DNA of 64,000 nt from Hymenobacter nivis (GCF_003149515.1 NZ_CP029145.1:2852001-2916000), one strand, 5' to 3'. Shown: positions 27,841-41,167, counted from the first letter of the stretch. Notes: a model not told the origin generated them from the letters alone. Made by a program: numbers and translations.

Positions 27841-30800
27841 TTATTCGGCTACGGTTTCCCGCTTGCCAGCGCGCGAGGGGCGCTTGGCAGGCGTAGCTTC
27901 CTCGGCAGCTTTAGCAGCCTGCTGGGCTTCCACTTCGTCTTTAGTTTGCACTATCTGACGCGTGTATTCTAACAAACCGGTACCGGCCGGGATGAGGTGA
28001 CCGACAATCACGTTCTCCTTCAGACCCAACAGCTCATCGGCTTTGCCACGGATAGCGGCTTCCGACAGCACCTTGGTTGTCTCCTGGAACGAGGCAGCCG
28101 AGATGAACGACTGCGTGCCCAAGGAGGCTTGCGTGATTCCTTGCAGCGTGGGGCGTGACACCGAAGGTTGCGCCTCGCGCACTTGCACGAGTTGCAGATC
28201 GCGGCGCTTCAGGCTGCTGTTCTCGTCGCGGAGGCGGCGAGCCGTCACAATCTGACCAGGCTTCATAGATGCCGAGTCACCGGCTTCCGTCACCACCTTC
28301 ATATCGATGATGGTGTCATTTTCCTCCATGAACAGGATTTTGTTAATCACCTGGTTCTCGAGGAACGAGGTATCGCCAGCATCCAAGATCACCACTTTCT
28401 GCATCATTTGGCGGACGACCACTTCAATATGTTTGTCGTTAATCTTCACACCCTGCAAGCGGTATACTTCCTGAATCTCATTCACGAGATACTCTTGCAC
28501 GGCCCCGGGGCCCTGAATGCTCAGGATATCGGAAGGTGTAATGGCACCGTCCGATAGCGGCATGCCGGCGCGGATGAAGTCGTTGTCCTGCACCAAAATA
28601 TGCTTCGACAGCGGCACCATGTACTTCTTCTTTACACCGTCTTTCGACTCGACGAAGATTTCACGGTTACCACGCTTCACCGAACCGTAGGTTATCACGC
28701 CATCGATTTCCGACACAACGGCCGGGTTCGACGGGTTACGAGCTTCGAACAGTTCCACTACACGCGGCAGACCACCGGTGATGTCACGGGTTTTGCCCAC
28801 CATGCGCGGAATCTTGGCCAGGATATCACCAGCCTTGATTTTCGCGTTGTTCGCAATGTTAATGTGTGAACCAACGGGCAGGCTGTAAGCCCGCTGAGCA
28901 TCGGCATCGGCCTTTTTGCCGCCCTTCACAATGATGGACGGGTTCTGAGCCTTGTCTTTGCTTTCGATGACTACCTTCTCGCGGTGACCCGTTTGCTCGT
29001 CCGACTCTTCGCGGTAGGTAATGCCTTCCGTGATGGCGTCGTACTGCACCGTACCGTCAAACTCGGCCAGAATAACGGCGTTGTAGGGGTCCCAAGTGCA
29101 AAGTTCATGGCCTTTCTCTACCTGCTGACCTTCCTTCACCAGCAAGACCGAGCCATAGGGAACATGGTTAGATAGCAGCACTTTGCCAGTACCTGCTTCT
29201 ACTACTCGGATTTCGCCCGAGCGGCCCATAACTACTTGGCCTTTGACGCCTTCGTTATTCAGGGTATCCACGGTGCGGATATCTTCAAACTCAACCACGC
29301 CAGCGAATTTCGCCTTGATGCCGGCCTCTACGGCAATGTTTGAAGCGGTACCACCCACGTGGAACGTGCGCAGCGTAAGCTGGGTACCGGGCTCACCAAT
29401 AGACTGAGCAGCGATAACGCCCACTGCCTCACCGCGCTGGACCATGCGGCCCGACGACAGGTTACGGCCATAGCACTTACCGCAGATGCCACGCTTCGAC
29501 TCACAAGTCAATACCGAACGAATCTCCACCGACTCAATGGCCGTTTGGTCGACACGACGGGTAATTTCCTCGGTAATCTCACCGCCGGCAATCAGGATCA
29601 TCTCATCGGTCAGCGGGTCCACGATGTCGTGGACGGCTACTCGGCCGAGGATACGCTCGGACAGCGGCTCCACAATATCCTCGTTGTCCTTCAATGCAAA
29701 AGTTTCGATGCCCCGCAGGGTACCGCAGTCGCTTTGGGTTACGATTACATCCTGGGCTACGTCGTGCAGACGACGGGTCAGGTAGCCGGCGTCAGCCGTC
29801 TTCATAGCCGTATCAGCAAGGCCCTTACGGGCACCGTGCGTCGAGATGAAGTACTCAATTACGTCCAGGCCTTCTTTGAAGTTAGACAGAATCGGGTTCT
29901 CGATAATTTCACCTACTGAGCCTTGCAGCGACTTTTGGGGCTTGGCCATCAGGCCACGCATTCCGCCGAGCTGTCGAATCTGCTCGCGCGAACCACGGGC
30001 CCCCGAGTGCATCATCATGTAGATGGAGTTGAAGCCTTGGTCTTCCTTCTCCAGGCGGCCCATCAGGGTTTCCGTAATCTGGTTGTTAATGCGCGTCCAG
30101 ATGTCAATAACTTGGTTGTAACGCTCGTTATTAGTAATCAGACCCATCTGGTAGTTTTGCGTCACCGCAGCTACGTCAGCCTGGGCTTGCGCAATCAACT
30201 CGTCTTTCTCCTTGGGAATGTTGATGTCACCAAGGCCCATGCTCAAGCCGCCTTTGTAAGCCGACTGGAAACCGAGCGTTTTGATGTCGTCCAGGAATTG
30301 CGCCGTGCGGGCCATGCCCGTGCGCTTAAACACCAGCGAAATAATCTGCTGAAGCTTCTTCTTAGTCAACAGCTCATCCACGAAGCCCACTTCAGCGGGC
30401 ACCATCTGGTTGAACAGTACACGACCTGCCACCGTTTCAATGACTTTCGTCACCAAATCGTCGTTCTCATCGCGGATGATCGTGCGCACCTTGATGTAAG
30501 CGTGCTTCGAAAGCTTATTTTCATTTAGAGCAATTACAACCTCCTCGTCTGAATAGAATACCCGGCCTTCGCCTTGGATGTTCTCATCGTCTGTGCTGCG
30601 CTTGCCTTTGGTCACATAATACAGCCCAAGCACCATATCCTGCGAAGGCACCGCGATGGGGGCCCCGTTGGCAGGGTTCAGGATATTGTGCGAAGCCAAC
30701 ATCAGCATGGAAGCTTCCAGGATGGCAGCTGGGCCCAGAGGCACGTGCACAGCCATCTGGTCACCATCAAAGTCGGCGTTGAAAGCTGTACACACCAGCG

Positions 30801-32193
30801 GGTGCAGCTGGATGGCTTTGCCCTCGATGAGGCGCGGCTGGAACGCCTGGATGCCCAAGCGGTGCAACGTGGGGGCCCGGTTGAGCAGCACGGGGTGGCC
30901 TTTCAGCACGTTCTCCAGGATGTCCCAAACAACGGCGTCTTTGCGGTCCACGATTTTCTTAGCCGATTTCACCGTTTTCACGATACCGCGCTCGATGAGC
31001 TTGCGGATGATGAATGGCTTGAACAGCTCGGCAGCCATATTTTTAGGCAAGCCACACTCGTGCAGTTTCAGCTCGGGGCCCACTACGATAACCGAACGGC
31101 CCGAGTAGTCAACACGCTTACCAAGCAGGTTCTGACGGAAGCGGCCCTGCTTACCTTTCAGCATATCAGACAGCGACTTCAGGGCCCGGTTGCCTTCGGC
31201 ACGCACGGCGTTTACCTTACGCGAGTTATCGAAGAGCGAATCGACAGCTTCTTGCAGCATCCGCTTCTCATTCCGTAAAATCACCTCCGGGGCCTTGATT
31301 TCAATCAGGCGCTTGAGGCGATTGTTGCGGATGATGACGCGACGGTACAGGTCGTTCAAGTCCGACGTGGCGAAGCGACCACCGTCAAGCGGCACCAGTG
31401 GGCGCAGCTCGGGCGGAATCACCGGCACCATGCGGATTACCATCCACTCGGGCTTGTTCTCCACACGGGTAGCGGCGTCACGGAACGCTTCCACCACGCG
31501 CAGGCGCTTCAATGCTTCAGCTTTACGCTGCTGCGAGGTTTCGTGCGCAGCCGAGTCGCGGAGCGAGTAGCTCAGCTCGTCGAGGTTAATGCGCTCCAAC
31601 AGCATCTGCAAAGCGTCGGCCCCCATCTTAGCGATGAATTTATTGGGGTCTTCGTTCGGCAGCATCTGGTTTTCACGGGGCAGCTTGTCGATGACGTCCA
31701 GGTACTCGTCCTCCGTCATAAAGTCGAGTTGCTGCACGCCTTCTTCAGCCATTGCACCGGGCTGCACCACTACGTAGCGCTCGTAGTAGATAATCTGGTC
31801 GAGCTTCTTAGTGGGCAAGCCCAGCAGGTAGCCGATTTTGTTAGGCAACGACTTGAAGTACCAGATGTGCGCAACGGGCACCACCAACTCGATGTGACCC
31901 ATCCGCTCACGGCGAACTTTCTTCTCGGTAACTTCCACGCCGCACCGGTCGCAGATGATGCCTTTGTAGCGAATGCGCTTGTACTTGCCGCAGTGGCATT
32001 CCCAGTCCTTCACAGGGCCGAAAATTCGCTCGCAAAACAGGCCGCCCATCTCGGGCTTGTAAGTGCGGTAGTTGATGGTTTCAGGCTTCACCACCTCTCC
32101 AGTCGAGCGCTCCAGAATTACTTCCGGGGACGCCAGCGAGATGGTAACTTTAGAGAAGTCCTGTACTAACTTCTTGTTTTTTGCGAAAGCCAT
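27841..32193 (-). CDS. rpoC: RNA polymerase beta' subunit
   Basis: Catalytic subunit, 1450 residues. The first zinc site is [20 protein letters not shown], the active-site Mg motif is [12 protein letters not shown] at about residue 470, the second zinc site is [13 protein letters not shown], and the trigger-loop region follows near [27 protein letters not shown] charged Ala/Glu-rich tail ends the protein. The spacer from rpoB is unusually long (311 bases) and structured. Confidence 0.98.
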   Translation of the reverse strand: MAFAKNKKLVQDFSKVTISLASPEVILERSTGEVVKPETINYRTYKPEMGGLFCERIFGPVKDWECHCGKYKRIRYKGIICDRCGVEVTEKKVRRERMGHIELVVPVAHIWYFKSLPNKIGYLLGLPTKKLDQIIYYERYVVVQPGAMAEEGVQQLDFMTEDEYLDVIDKLPRENQMLPNEDPNKFIAKMGADALQMLLERINLDELSYSLRDSAAHETSQQRKAEALKRLRVVEAFRDAATRVENKPEWMVIRMVPVIPPELRPLVPLDGGRFATSDLNDLYRRVIIRNNRLKRLIEIKAPEVILRNEKRMLQEAVDSLFDNSRKVNAVRAEGNRALKSLSDMLKGKQGRFRQNLLGKRVDYSGRSVIVVGPELKLHECGLPKNMAAELFKPFIIRKLIERGIVKTVKSAKKIVDRKDAVVWDILENVLKGHPVLLNRAPTLHRLGIQAFQPRLIEGKAIQLHPLVCTAFNADFDGDQMAVHVPLGPAAILEASMLMLASHNILNPANGAPIAVPSQDMVLGLYYVTKGKRSTDDENIQGEGRVFYSDEEVVIALNENKLSKHAYIKVRTIIRDENDDLVTKVIETVAGRVLFNQMVPAEVGFVDELLTKKKLQQIISLVFKRTGMARTAQFLDDIKTLGFQSAYKGGLSMGLGDINIPKEKDELIAQAQADVAAVTQNYQMGLITNNERYNQVIDIWTRINNQITETLMGRLEKEDQGFNSIYMMMHSGARGSREQIRQLGGMRGLMAKPQKSLQGSVGEIIENPILSNFKEGLDVIEYFISTHGARKGLADTAMKTADAGYLTRRLHDVAQDVIVTQSDCGTLRGIETFALKDNEDIVEPLSERILGRVAVHDIVDPLTDEMILIAGGEITEEITRRVDQTAIESVEIRSVLTCESKRGICGKCYGRNLSSGRMVQRGEAVGVIAAQSIGEPGTQLTLRTFHVGGTASNIAVEAGIKAKFAGVVEFEDIRTVDTLNNEGVKGQVVMGRSGEIRVVEAGTGKVLLSNHVPYGSVLLVKEGQQVEKGHELCTWDPYNAVILAEFDGTVQYDAITEGITYREESDEQTGHREKVVIESKDKAQNPSIIVKGGKKADADAQRAYSLPVGSHINIANNAKIKAGDILAKIPRMVGKTRDITGGLPRVVELFEARNPSNPAVVSEIDGVITYGSVKRGNREIFVESKDGVKKKYMVPLSKHILVQDNDFIRAGMPLSDGAITPSDILSIQGPGAVQEYLVNEIQEVYRLQGVKINDKHIEVVVRQMMQKVVILDAGDTSFLENQVINKILFMEENDTIIDMKVVTEAGDSASMKPGQIVTARRLRDENSSLKRRDLQLVQVREAQPSVSRPTLQGITQASLGTQSFISAASFQETTKVLSEAAIRGKADELLGLKENVIVGHLIPAGTGLLEYTRQIVQTKDEVEAQQAAKAAEEATPAKRPSRAGKRETVAE

Positions 32194-32504
32194 TAGGTTG
32201 AATTATTAGCTGTTAGCTGTTTGGCTTTTAGCTGTTAGAGTTCGTTCTAACAGTTCGACGCTACGAAAAGTGCTCTACGGGTCGGACAGGTACGCCGCGT
32301 AGCAGATTTCCGTCAGGTCTCAGATACTCATTATCTATAAGCTCCCGATTCCTGTGGCTGCCCTGACCTGTCTCGGGACAACTGTTTCGTATCGGATGCT
32401 TTCTAACTACTCTCTTAGAATACAAAAGGCTTCGGGAAGCGGGGGCTCAAACTAGTTGGTTACTGGCGTTAACGCACCAGCAACCAACTAGTTCTGCCAA
32501 AATA
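32194..32504 (-). other. 311-base structured spacer between rpoB and rpoC
   Basis: No coding frame. It contains a 12-bp perfect hairpin AACTAGTTGGTT (32450-32461) with AACCAACTAGTT (32482-32493) enclosing a further CTGG/CCAG pairing and the palindrome GCGTTAACGC; a second hairpin CTGTTAGA (32232-32239) with TCTAACAG (32246-32253); and direct repeats of TTAGCTGTTAG next to the rpoC start. Neither hairpin has a U-run, and I see no TAnnTTTG promoter. RNA processing or translational control are possible. Confidence 0.6.
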
Positions 32505-35500
32505 TTACTCCAGCGTGATTTCCAGTGCCAGGCCACGCAGTTCGTGGATAAGCACGTTGAATGACTCGGGGATATTCGGCTTGGGCAACACGTCGCCTTT
32601 TACGATGGCTTCGTAAGCTTTGGCACGACCCACCACATCGTCCGATTTTACAGTTAGGATTTCTTGAAGCACGTTGGAGGCACCGAAGGCCTCCAGGGCC
32701 CAAACTTCCATTTCGCCGAAGCGCTGACCACCGAACTGTGCCTTACCACCCAGCGGCTGCTGCGTGATAAGCGAGTACGGCCCAATGGAACGGGCGTGCA
32801 TCTTGTCGTCAACCAAGTGGCCAAGCTTAAGCATGTAAATCACACCCACGGTCACGGGCTGGTCAAACTGCTGCCCGGTCAAGCCGTCGTGCAGGTAGGT
32901 ACGGCCGAAGTGCGGCAAACCAGCTTCCGCCAATTCTTTCGATACTTCTGCTTCCGTAGCGCCGTCGAAAATTGGCGTCGAGTAACGACGGCCCATTTTC
33001 AGACCGGCCCAGCCCAGCACGGTCTCGTAGATCTGCCCGATGTTCATCCGGCTTGGTACGCCCAACGGATTCAGCACAATGTCCATCGGCGTGCCATCGG
33101 CCAAGAAAGGCATATCCTCATCGCGCACGATGCGGGCCACAACCCCTTTGTTACCATGGCGGCCGGCCATCTTGTCACCCACCTTCAGCTTGCGCTTCTT
33201 GGCTATGTAAACCTTAGCAAGCTGCACAATGCCTGCGGGCAGTTCGTCACCCACTTCCAGCGTGAAGCGGTGGCGTTTGAAGTGCGCCGTGATGGTGTTG
33301 CGGCGTTTGGCGTAGTTTTTCACCAGCGTCAGCAGCATTGCATTCACGCGAGCGTCAGCCGTCCAACCTTCCAGGATCAGGTCCTTAAACAGGTTTACCT
33401 CTTCCGGTACGGCGTAGTTGCTTTCGTCCTTATAGGGGTTCTTCTCGGGGAAGAGGCCCTCGTTGATGTTTTTGCGATTGAACTTAACGCCCTTGGCAAT
33501 CATCTCCTCGCCAAAGCGGTGCTTGATGCCTTGCGACGTTTTGCCTTCGAGCAGCTGCACCAGCTTATCCACCATGATGGCTTTGATACCACGCAGCTCG
33601 TGCGCGTACTTATCTTTCAGGTCTTCCACTTCCTTCTTCGACTTAGCCCGCAGGTTTTTGTCTTTCTTAGGACGCGAAAACAGCTTGGTACCAATCACCA
33701 CGCCCTGCAAAGAGGGCGGCGCTTTAAGCGAAGCATCTTTAACATCACCAGCCTTGTCGCCAAAGATAGCGCGGAGCAACTTCTCTTCCGGGGTTGGGTC
33801 CGTCTCGCCTTTAGGCGTGATTTTACCAATCAGAATGTCACCTTCCCGCACTTCAGCACCCAAACGGATGATGCCGTTATCGTCGAGGTTACGAACTGCT
33901 TCTTCGCTCACATTAGGAATTTCCGAAGTCAGTTCTTCTTCGCCGCGCTTGGTTTCACGCACTTCCAACTCAAATTCTTCAATGTGAATTGAGGTGAAAA
34001 TGTCATCCCGAACTACGCGCTCCGAGATGACGATGGCATCCTCGAAGTTATAGCCCTGCCATGGCATAAAGGCCACCTGCATATTGCGACCCAGGGCTAG
34101 TTCGCCCTGGTTGGTACCGTAACCTTCGCACAACGGCTGGCCTTTGCTCACCCGCTCGCCGCGTTTTACCAGCGGCGTTAAGTTGAGGCAAGTATCCTGG
34201 TTGGTACGGCGGAATTTGATGAGGTCATAAGTGATACGCTCGGCATCAAAGCTTATCATCACATCGTCTTCCGACAAATCATACTTCACGATAATCTTGT
34301 TGGCGTCCACGTAATCGATTACGCCTTCACCTTCCGATACAACCAGCGTACGCGAGTCGGTAGCAATGCGGCCTTCCAAACCAGTACCCACGATGGGGGC
34401 CTCGGGGCGCACCAACGGTACAGCCTGGCGCTGCATGTTCGAGCCCATTAGGGCCCGGTTAGCATCGTCGTGCTCTAGGAAAGGAATCAGCGAGGCAGCT
34501 ACCGATACAATCTGGTTTGGAGCCACGTCCATGTAAGAGTACTCTTCGGGGTTTACCACCGGGAAGTCACCTTCAAAACGGCCCTTCACCAGCTCCTGGG
34601 TAAGTTTACCATCATTATCAAGCAAGGAGTTGGCCTGCGCAATGTGATGCGTGTCCTCTTCCTCAGCGGTCAAGAACTTCACATTGGAACTCATGTCCAC
34701 CTTACCGTTTTTTACGTCCCGGTAAGGGGTTTCAATGAAGCCCATCGAGTTCACGCGGGCGTGAACGCACAGCGACGAAATCAGACCGATGTTGGGGCCC
34801 TCCGGAGTTTCTATGGTGCACAGACGACCATAGTGTGTATAGTGCACATCACGTACTTCAAAACCAGCACGCTCACGCGACAGACCTCCCGGCCCAAGAG
34901 CCGATACGCGACGCTTGTGCGTCACTTCAGCCAGTGGGTTGGTTTGGTCCATAAACTGCGACAGCTGGTTCGTGCCGAAGAACGAGTTGATCACGCTGGA
35001 CAGCGTCCGGGCGTTGATCAAGTCAACCGGTTTGAAATCCTCGTTATCGCGCACATTCATACGCTCCTTAATGGTACGGGCCATACGAGCCAAGCCCACG
35101 CCAAATTGCGCGTAAAGCTGCTCGCCCACCGTGCGTACACGGCGGTTGCTCAAGTGGTCAATGTCATCAACAATGGCCTTCGAGTTGATCAAACCAATGA
35201 GATATTTCACAATCAGCACAATGTCCTGGTTGGTCAATACCCGTGAAGCCTGGCTCATGTCAATGGCTAGCTTCTTGTTGATACGGTAGCGGCCTACTTC
35301 CCCAAGGTCATAGCGCTTGTCCGAGAAGAACAGCTTCTGGATAATGTCGCGGGCAGTTTCTTCGTCAGGGGCCTCCGTATTACGGAGCTGGCGATAAATC
35401 TGCTCTACGGCCTCTTTCTCCGAGTTAGAGTTGTCCTTCTGAAGCGTGTTGTATATGATAGCGAAGTCCGCAATGTTCACATTCTCGCGGTGCAGGATAA

Positions 35501-36407
35501 CCGATTTCGCCCCAGCCTCTAAGATGGTGTCGATGTCAGCTTCCTCGATCATCGAGTCACGCTCCAAAAGCACCTCGTTCCGGTCGATGGAAACCACCTC
35601 CCCAGTGTCCTCGTCCACGAAGTCTTCCGTCCAGGTGCGTAGCACCCGGGCAGCCAGCTTGCGTCCAACAGCCTTTTTTAAGTTCTTCTTATCTGCTTTT
35701 ACTTCCTCCGACAGCCCGAATAAGTCGAGGATATCTTTGTCGGTACCATAGCCAATGGCACGGAGAAGTGTTGTAACCGGAAACTTCTTCTTGCGGTCGA
35801 TGTAAGCATACATCACGTTATTAACGTCCGTGGCAAACTCGATCCACGACCCTTTGAATGGAATGATGCGCGCCGAATACAGCTTGGTACCGTTGGTGTG
35901 CTTGCTCTGGGCAAAGAATACACCCGGCGAACGGTGCAACTGCGATACGATAACCCGCTCAGCGCCATTAATAACAAACGAGCCTTTTTCGGTCATGTAC
36001 GGGATATTACCCAGAAACACTTCCTGCTCAATCGTTTCAAAATCCTCGTTGTCCTTATCGTTACAGATAAGGCGCAGTTTAGCTTTAAGCGGCACCGAGT
36101 ACGTTAGGCCCCGGTCAATGCACTCGTCAACCGAGTACTTGGGTGGGTCAACGTGATAATCTATAAAATTCAGGACGAAATTTTCGCGCGAATCAGAGAT
36201 GGGGAAGTTCTCGGCAAATACCTTGAACAAACCCTCATTTGACCGATTCTCAGCGGCGGTTTCCAACTGAAAGAAATCCTGGAACGACTGCACCTGCACG
36301 TCCAGGAAGTCCGGATATTCAATAACCTTTCTAATCTTAGCGAAACTGATTCGCTCAGCGGCGGCCGATTTCTGGAGCGCGGCCGTTTTTGCTTTCGGTG
36401 TAGCCAA
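32505..36407 (-). CDS. rpoB: RNA polymerase beta subunit
   Basis: 1300 residues. The rifampicin-pocket segment [53 protein letters not shown] has sensitive-type residues. Other segments are [11 protein letters not shown], the catalytic lobe [13 protein letters not shown], and the C-terminal [44 protein letters not shown]. It follows rplL after a 253-base spacer containing an attenuator-like hairpin. Confidence 0.98.
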   Translation of the reverse strand: MATPKAKTAALQKSAAAERISFAKIRKVIEYPDFLDVQVQSFQDFFQLETAAENRSNEGLFKVFAENFPISDSRENFVLNFIDYHVDPPKYSVDECIDRGLTYSVPLKAKLRLICNDKDNEDFETIEQEVFLGNIPYMTEKGSFVINGAERVIVSQLHRSPGVFFAQSKHTNGTKLYSARIIPFKGSWIEFATDVNNVMYAYIDRKKKFPVTTLLRAIGYGTDKDILDLFGLSEEVKADKKNLKKAVGRKLAARVLRTWTEDFVDEDTGEVVSIDRNEVLLERDSMIEEADIDTILEAGAKSVILHRENVNIADFAIIYNTLQKDNSNSEKEAVEQIYRQLRNTEAPDEETARDIIQKLFFSDKRYDLGEVGRYRINKKLAIDMSQASRVLTNQDIVLIVKYLIGLINSKAIVDDIDHLSNRRVRTVGEQLYAQFGVGLARMARTIKERMNVRDNEDFKPVDLINARTLSSVINSFFGTNQLSQFMDQTNPLAEVTHKRRVSALGPGGLSRERAGFEVRDVHYTHYGRLCTIETPEGPNIGLISSLCVHARVNSMGFIETPYRDVKNGKVDMSSNVKFLTAEEEDTHHIAQANSLLDNDGKLTQELVKGRFEGDFPVVNPEEYSYMDVAPNQIVSVAASLIPFLEHDDANRALMGSNMQRQAVPLVRPEAPIVGTGLEGRIATDSRTLVVSEGEGVIDYVDANKIIVKYDLSEDDVMISFDAERITYDLIKFRRTNQDTCLNLTPLVKRGERVSKGQPLCEGYGTNQGELALGRNMQVAFMPWQGYNFEDAIVISERVVRDDIFTSIHIEEFELEVRETKRGEEELTSEIPNVSEEAVRNLDDNGIIRLGAEVREGDILIGKITPKGETDPTPEEKLLRAIFGDKAGDVKDASLKAPPSLQGVVIGTKLFSRPKKDKNLRAKSKKEVEDLKDKYAHELRGIKAIMVDKLVQLLEGKTSQGIKHRFGEEMIAKGVKFNRKNINEGLFPEKNPYKDESNYAVPEEVNLFKDLILEGWTADARVNAMLLTLVKNYAKRRNTITAHFKRHRFTLEVGDELPAGIVQLAKVYIAKKRKLKVGDKMAGRHGNKGVVARIVRDEDMPFLADGTPMDIVLNPLGVPSRMNIGQIYETVLGWAGLKMGRRYSTPIFDGATEAEVSKELAEAGLPHFGRTYLHDGLTGQQFDQPVTVGVIYMLKLGHLVDDKMHARSIGPYSLITQQPLGGKAQFGGQRFGEMEVWALEAFGASNVLQEILTVKSDDVVGRAKAYEAIVKGDVLPKPNIPESFNVLIHELRGLALEITLE

Positions 36408-36584
36408 TGCGGAGGGGATTAAAAGATGGACACGGAAGCGTAAACCTGGGGGCCCCCCAACAGAGGTAGCCGTTCAGCCCTGTAAACCTATTGATTTACA
36501 GCCCAAAACAACTCTGCAAAACAGAATTGTATACTGACACAACGAAGCGCAAACCAAGTGGCTTGCGCTCCGGCGATACTACAA

Positions 36585-36618
36585 ACAGGAAAAGACCTGG
36601 CTAAGTTGCCAGGTCTAA
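36585..36618 (-). promoter_or_regulatory. attenuator-like hairpin between rplL and rpoB
   Basis: AGACCTGGC pairs with GCCAGGTCT around a 6-base loop (about 36595-36618) and on the minus strand is followed by TTTTCCTGTTTG. Two more hairpins (GCGCAAACC/GGCTTGCGC near 36550 and CTGTAAA/TTTACAG near 36480) lie between it and rpoB. The position matches the rplL-rpoB attenuator known in E. coli, which uncouples ribosomal protein and polymerase levels. Confidence 0.62.
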
Positions 36619-36660
36619 TCATTATTTGAAGTAGGTTAGATGCAGCTTCAGGAGCTGCAA

Positions 36661-37041
36661 TTACTTCACCTCTACTTCGGCACCAGCTTCTTCCAACTGC
36701 TTCTTCAGCGTGTCGGCTTCGTCTTTGGTTACGCCTTCTTTCAGGGGCCTAGGGGCACCGTCAACAAGTTCTTTGGCTTCTTTCAGGCCGAGGCCAGTCA
36801 GGTCTTTCACCAGCTTAACCACAGCCAATTTGGCTCCACCGGCAGCCTTCAAGATAACGTCGAACGACGTTTTCTCTTCAGGGGCCTCTTCGGCAGCAGC
36901 GCCACCGCCACCAGCCATCATTACAGGAGCAGCAGCAGCGGGCTCGATGCCATACTCGTCCTTCAGGATACCAGCCAGTTCGTTTACTTCTTTCACCGTC
37001 AGGTTGACGAGCTGCTCAGCGAATGCTTTCAAATCTGCCAT
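36661..37041 (-). CDS. rplL: 50S ribosomal protein L7/L12
   Basis: Stalk protein recruiting translation factors. 126 residues: N-terminal dimer domain [26 protein letters not shown], an Ala/Gly/Glu hinge, and the C-terminal domain [70 protein letters not shown]. It follows rplJ by 67 bases. Confidence 0.98.
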   Translation of the reverse strand: MADLKAFAEQLVNLTVKEVNELAGILKDEYGIEPAAAAPVMMAGGGGAAAEEAPEEKTSFDVILKAAGGAKLAVVKLVKDLTGLGLKEAKELVDGAPRPLKEGVTKDEADTLKKQLEEAGAEVEVK

Positions 37042-37108
37042 TTCAGTAGATTGTTAAAAAAAGGTGTTGTTGAAAATTATATTAGAATACGAGAAACAAA
37101 TAAAGCGA

Positions 37109-37657
37109 TTAAGCTGCCTCTTTCTCGGAAAGCGTTTTAAGAATACCAGCCAGTTTATTGCCGCCGCTTTGCAGCGCCGAAATAACGTTTTTGGCAGGCG
37201 ATTGCAGGAGGCCGATAAGCTCACCAAGCAATTCTTGTTTGCCTTTGATGGTAATCAAACCTTCAAGTTGATCCGAACCTACATAAATGCTGGCATCAAC
37301 ATAGGCTCCCTTCAACACGGGCTTAGGCTTCACGTTGCGACCGTAAGCTTGCGACTTATAAAAGTCGCGCAACAGCTTAGCAGGGGCCGAACCACTCTCT
37401 TGCGAGAACAGTACGCCCGATTGGCCTTTCAGCGCAGCGTCCATCTCCGAGGTGTCGTGGCCCAAAGTATCAAGCGCCTTACGGATAAAGGTGTTTTTGT
37501 ACACCTTGTATTCCATACCACGGGTGAAGCACAGACGACGAAACTCGTTGATTTTCGCTACTGACATCACCGAAGCATCGACGATGTAGAACGAGTTGTG
37601 CGATTGAAACTTCTCGCTCAACTCGTCCACGAGGGTTTGTTTTTCTTCCCTGTTCAT
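37109..37657 (-). CDS. rplJ: 50S ribosomal protein L10
   Basis: Stalk base protein binding L12 dimers. 182 residues: MNREEKQTLVDELSEKFQSHNSFYIVDASVMSVAKINEFRRLC, YKVYKNTFIRKALDTLGHD, with helical C-terminus IKGKQELLGELIGLLQSPAKNVISALQSGGNKLAGILKTLSEKEAA. L10 is the usual autoregulator of the rplJL unit. Confidence 0.97.
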   Translation of the reverse strand: MNREEKQTLVDELSEKFQSHNSFYIVDASVMSVAKINEFRRLCFTRGMEYKVYKNTFIRKALDTLGHDTSEMDAALKGQSGVLFSQESGSAPAKLLRDFYKSQAYGRNVKPKPVLKGAYVDASIYVGSDQLEGLITIKGKQELLGELIGLLQSPAKNVISALQSGGNKLAGILKTLSEKEAA

Positions 37658-37672
37658 GGGTGAGTCGTTTAA

Positions 37673-38371
37673 TTAGTTAGCGGAAGTAACCTGGCTGTCG
37701 ACCGGTACGCCGGGCGACATAGTGCTGCTCAGGGTAATGCTCTTGATGTAAGTGCCTTTCGACGAAGACGGCTTCAAACGACCTAAAGTCTGGATGATCT
37801 CCAGCGCGTTTTCAGCCAGTTTGCTTTCGTCAAATGAAACCTTACCTACCGAGCAGTGAATGATACCGGTTTTATCAACTTTGAAGTCAATTTTACCAGC
37901 TTTCACTTCTCGCACAGCCTTAGCTACATCAGTCGTTACTGTACCTGACTTAGGATTTGGCATCAAGCCCCGGGGGCCCAATACACGACCCAGACGGCCT
38001 ACCTTAGCCATTACGGCTGGCATAGTAATAATAACGTCAATGTCAGTCCAACCTTTCTCAATTTTCGAGATGTAGTCGTCCAGACCTACGAAATCAGCAC
38101 CAGCGGCGAGGGCTTCGGCTTCCTTGTCAGGGGTCACGAGTGCCAACACACGCACAGTCTTGCCGGTGCCATGGGGCAGGGTTGCCACACCGCGTACCAT
38201 TTGGTCAGCTTTGCGGGGGTCAACGCCCAAGCGCACGTCAATATCCACTGAAGAGTCAAACTTAGTGTAGGAGATATCCTTCACTACTTTTGCTGCTTCG
38301 AGAAGGCTACGCACCTCCGTCAGGTCATATTTGGCAAGGGCATCCTTGCGCTTTTTTGTGATCTTTGCCAT
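37673..38371 (-). CDS. rplA: 50S ribosomal protein L1
   Basis: L1-stalk protein controlling E-site tRNA release. 232 residues: [86 protein letters not shown]. It lies between rplK and rplJ. Confidence 0.98.
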   Translation of the reverse strand: MAKITKKRKDALAKYDLTEVRSLLEAAKVVKDISYTKFDSSVDIDVRLGVDPRKADQMVRGVATLPHGTGKTVRVLALVTPDKEAEALAAGADFVGLDDYISKIEKGWTDIDVIITMPAVMAKVGRLGRVLGPRGLMPNPKSGTVTTDVAKAVREVKAGKIDFKVDKTGIIHCSVGKVSFDESKLAENALEIIQTLGRLKPSSSKGTYIKSITLSSTMSPGVPVDSQVTSAN

Positions 38372-38389
38372 TTGCTTTTCTCCGTTTAA

Positions 38390-38833
38390 TTATTCTGCAA
38401 AAGGAGAATCGCCCTTAACGGTAATACCCATGCTGCGGGCCGTACCGGCCACTTGCTTCATGGCCGACTCCACCTTGAAGGCGTTCAAGTCAGGCATCTT
38501 CGTTTCGGCAATGGTACGGATTTGGTCCCAGGTAACTGAACCTACCTTGTTACGGTTAGGCTCCTTAGAACCGCTCTGCAACTTAGCTGCTTCCATGAGC
38601 AGTACCGGTGCAGGAGCAGTCTTCACCACAAAGTCAAAAGACTTATCGGTGTACATGGTAATCAATACGGGACAGATTTGGCCGGCCTTATCCTGGGTGC
38701 GCGCATTAAACTGCTTGCAAAACTCCATGATGTTAAGGCCTTTGCTACCAAGTGCAGGTCCTACCGGCGGCGATGGGTTCGCTGAGCCTCCCTTTATCTG
38801 CAAGCGCAGATAACCTCTAATTTCCTTGGCCAT
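38390..38833 (-). CDS. rplK: 50S ribosomal protein L11
   Basis: 147 residues of the GTPase-associated centre: [77 protein letters not shown], and the C-terminal [20 protein letters not shown]. It follows nusG after 119 bases. Confidence 0.98.
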   Translation of the reverse strand: MAKEIRGYLRLQIKGGSANPSPPVGPALGSKGLNIMEFCKQFNARTQDKAGQICPVLITMYTDKSFDFVVKTAPAPVLLMEAAKLQSGSKEPNRNKVGSVTWDQIRTIAETKMPDLNAFKVESAMKQVAGTARSMGITVKGDSPFAE

Positions 38834-38952
38834 TTGATTTATAAGGCTGTGGTTCTCGCGTCGTAACTCGCAATTGCCTCAGTTAGTAGTATACTCCTGT
38901 TTGGAAGCCCAGCCGACCCGGAGCCAATGGCCGACATGGTATAATCAGGGCC

Positions 38953-39516
38953 CTAGGACTCTTTTTCTACCTGGGTGTAATTCAATTCCATCGGCTGTGA
39001 ACGACCAAATATCTTTACGATGACATTAAGCTTTTTACGTTCATCAAAGATTTCGGAAACAGTCCCTGACATACCGGCAAAACCACCATCCGTTATTTTT
39101 ACCAGCTCGCCTACCACGTAGGGTTTATCGAGGGTAGCGACTTGCTCTTCGGCTTCGTCTACAATGCCAAGAATCCGGTTGACTTCGGTGATGTGGAGCG
39201 GAACAGGCTTATTATTGGCAGCGTCCTTCTTGTCTTTATCGCCAAGGAAGCCGATTATGCCTGGGGTACTGGTAATAATATGGTCTACTTCTCCATGACC
39301 CAAGTCAGCGTGGATGATAATGTAGCCGGGATATAGATTACGCTCCCGAACGCGCTTCTTGCCGTTACGCATCTCAAATACCTTTTCCACTGGAATCAGG
39401 ACCTGGGGAACTAACTCGGTCAGATTATGACGACCAAGTTCGGTTTCGAGATAATTTTTGGCTTTTTTTTCCTGGCCACTCACTGAGCGCACCACATACC
39501 ATTTCAATTCGCCCAT
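38953..39516 (-). CDS. nusG: transcription antitermination factor NusG
   Basis: 187 residues. N-terminal NGN domain MGELKWYVVRSVSGQEKKAKNYLETEL with RERNLYPGYIIIHADL, and a C-terminal KOW domain VGELVKITDGGFAGMSGTVSEIFDERKKLNVIVKIFGRSQPMELNYTQVEK. It links RNA polymerase with the ribosome and Rho. It lies after secE by 14 bases. Confidence 0.98.
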   Translation of the reverse strand: MGELKWYVVRSVSGQEKKAKNYLETELGRHNLTELVPQVLIPVEKVFEMRNGKKRVRERNLYPGYIIIHADLGHGEVDHIITSTPGIIGFLGDKDKKDAANNKPVPLHITEVNRILGIVDEAEEQVATLDKPYVVGELVKITDGGFAGMSGTVSEIFDERKKLNVIVKIFGRSQPMELNYTQVEKES

Positions 39517-39530
39517 CTTCTACTGCGTGC

Positions 39531-39725
39531 TTAGCGAAATGACTGATAAAAAGCCGTCAGGCTTTTATTGAATGCAACGTCCATGATGCCGACAACTGCT
39601 GCGAACACCAATGAGCCGATGAGCACCAGCCCAGCGCTCTTTTGCAGTTCGATGGCAGTAGGCCACGTCACGCTGTAGCGCATTTCCTCAGCGGTTGCGC
39701 GGAAGTAATTAGTCAGCTTGTTCAT
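39531..39725 (-). CDS. secE: preprotein translocase subunit SecE
   Basis: 64 residues from MNKLTNYFRATAEEMRYSVTWPTAIELQKSAGLVLIGSLVFAAVVGIMDVAFNKSLTAFY. It is the short SecE with one membrane helix preceded by the amphipathic segment containing WPT. An upstream in-frame start is not supported by the family. It lies between tRNA-Trp and nusG as in most bacteria. Confidence 0.95.
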   Translation of the reverse strand: MNKLTNYFRATAEEMRYSVTWPTAIELQKSAGLVLIGSLVFAAVVGIMDVAFNKSLTAFYQSFR

Positions 39726-39787
39726 TGCAGAAGGAACTGGCCAAGCCAGCAAAAATGAACCGAATGCGAGGCAACAGCCTCAAGATG

Positions 39788-39858
39788 CACGAGTGGAGAG
39801 ATTCGAACTCCCATCAAAGGTTTTGGAGACCTCTATTCTACCCTTGAACTACACTCGT
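39788..39858 (-). tRNA. tRNA-Trp (CCA)
   Basis: 71 bases. Acceptor arms ACGAGTG and CACTCGT with discriminator G; anticodon loop CTCCAAA gives CCA; T-arm GGGAGTTCGAATCTCTCC. It precedes secE and shares its promoter. Confidence 0.95.
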
Positions 39859-39898
39859 AAAGGACACTCCCGGTGGCAATATTTTATCAACGGGAGTG

Positions 39899-39929
39899 CA
39901 AAGGTACTACAACTTAGCGACAAAACAAA
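39899..39929 (-). promoter_or_regulatory. promoter of tRNA-Trp, secE, nusG and the following genes
   Basis: TACCTTTG (39899-39906) and TTTG (39926-39929) with exactly 19 bases between, continuing GCACTCC. The -33 box overlaps the arm of the tuf terminator by two bases, so terminator and promoter are fused. Confidence 0.78.
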
Positions 39930-39957
39930 TCCGCCCCTGCGGAGGCAGGAGCGGATT
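39928..39957 (-). terminator. terminator after tuf
   Basis: AATCCGC (39928-39934) and GCGGATT (39951-39957) with inner CCTGC/GCAGG pairing; on the minus strand followed by TGTTTTGT. It lies 20 bases after the tuf stop. Confidence 0.8.
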
Positions 39958-39976
39958 ATCGTTTTAATCAGTCGGA

Positions 39977-41167
<1,191 letters not shown>

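Noticed and set aside
36547..36570. Hairpin GCGCAAACC/GGCTTGCGC as a tRNA or small RNA gene
   Set aside because: It is a single short stem without cloverleaf arms; it fits better as part of the rplL-rpoB spacer structure.
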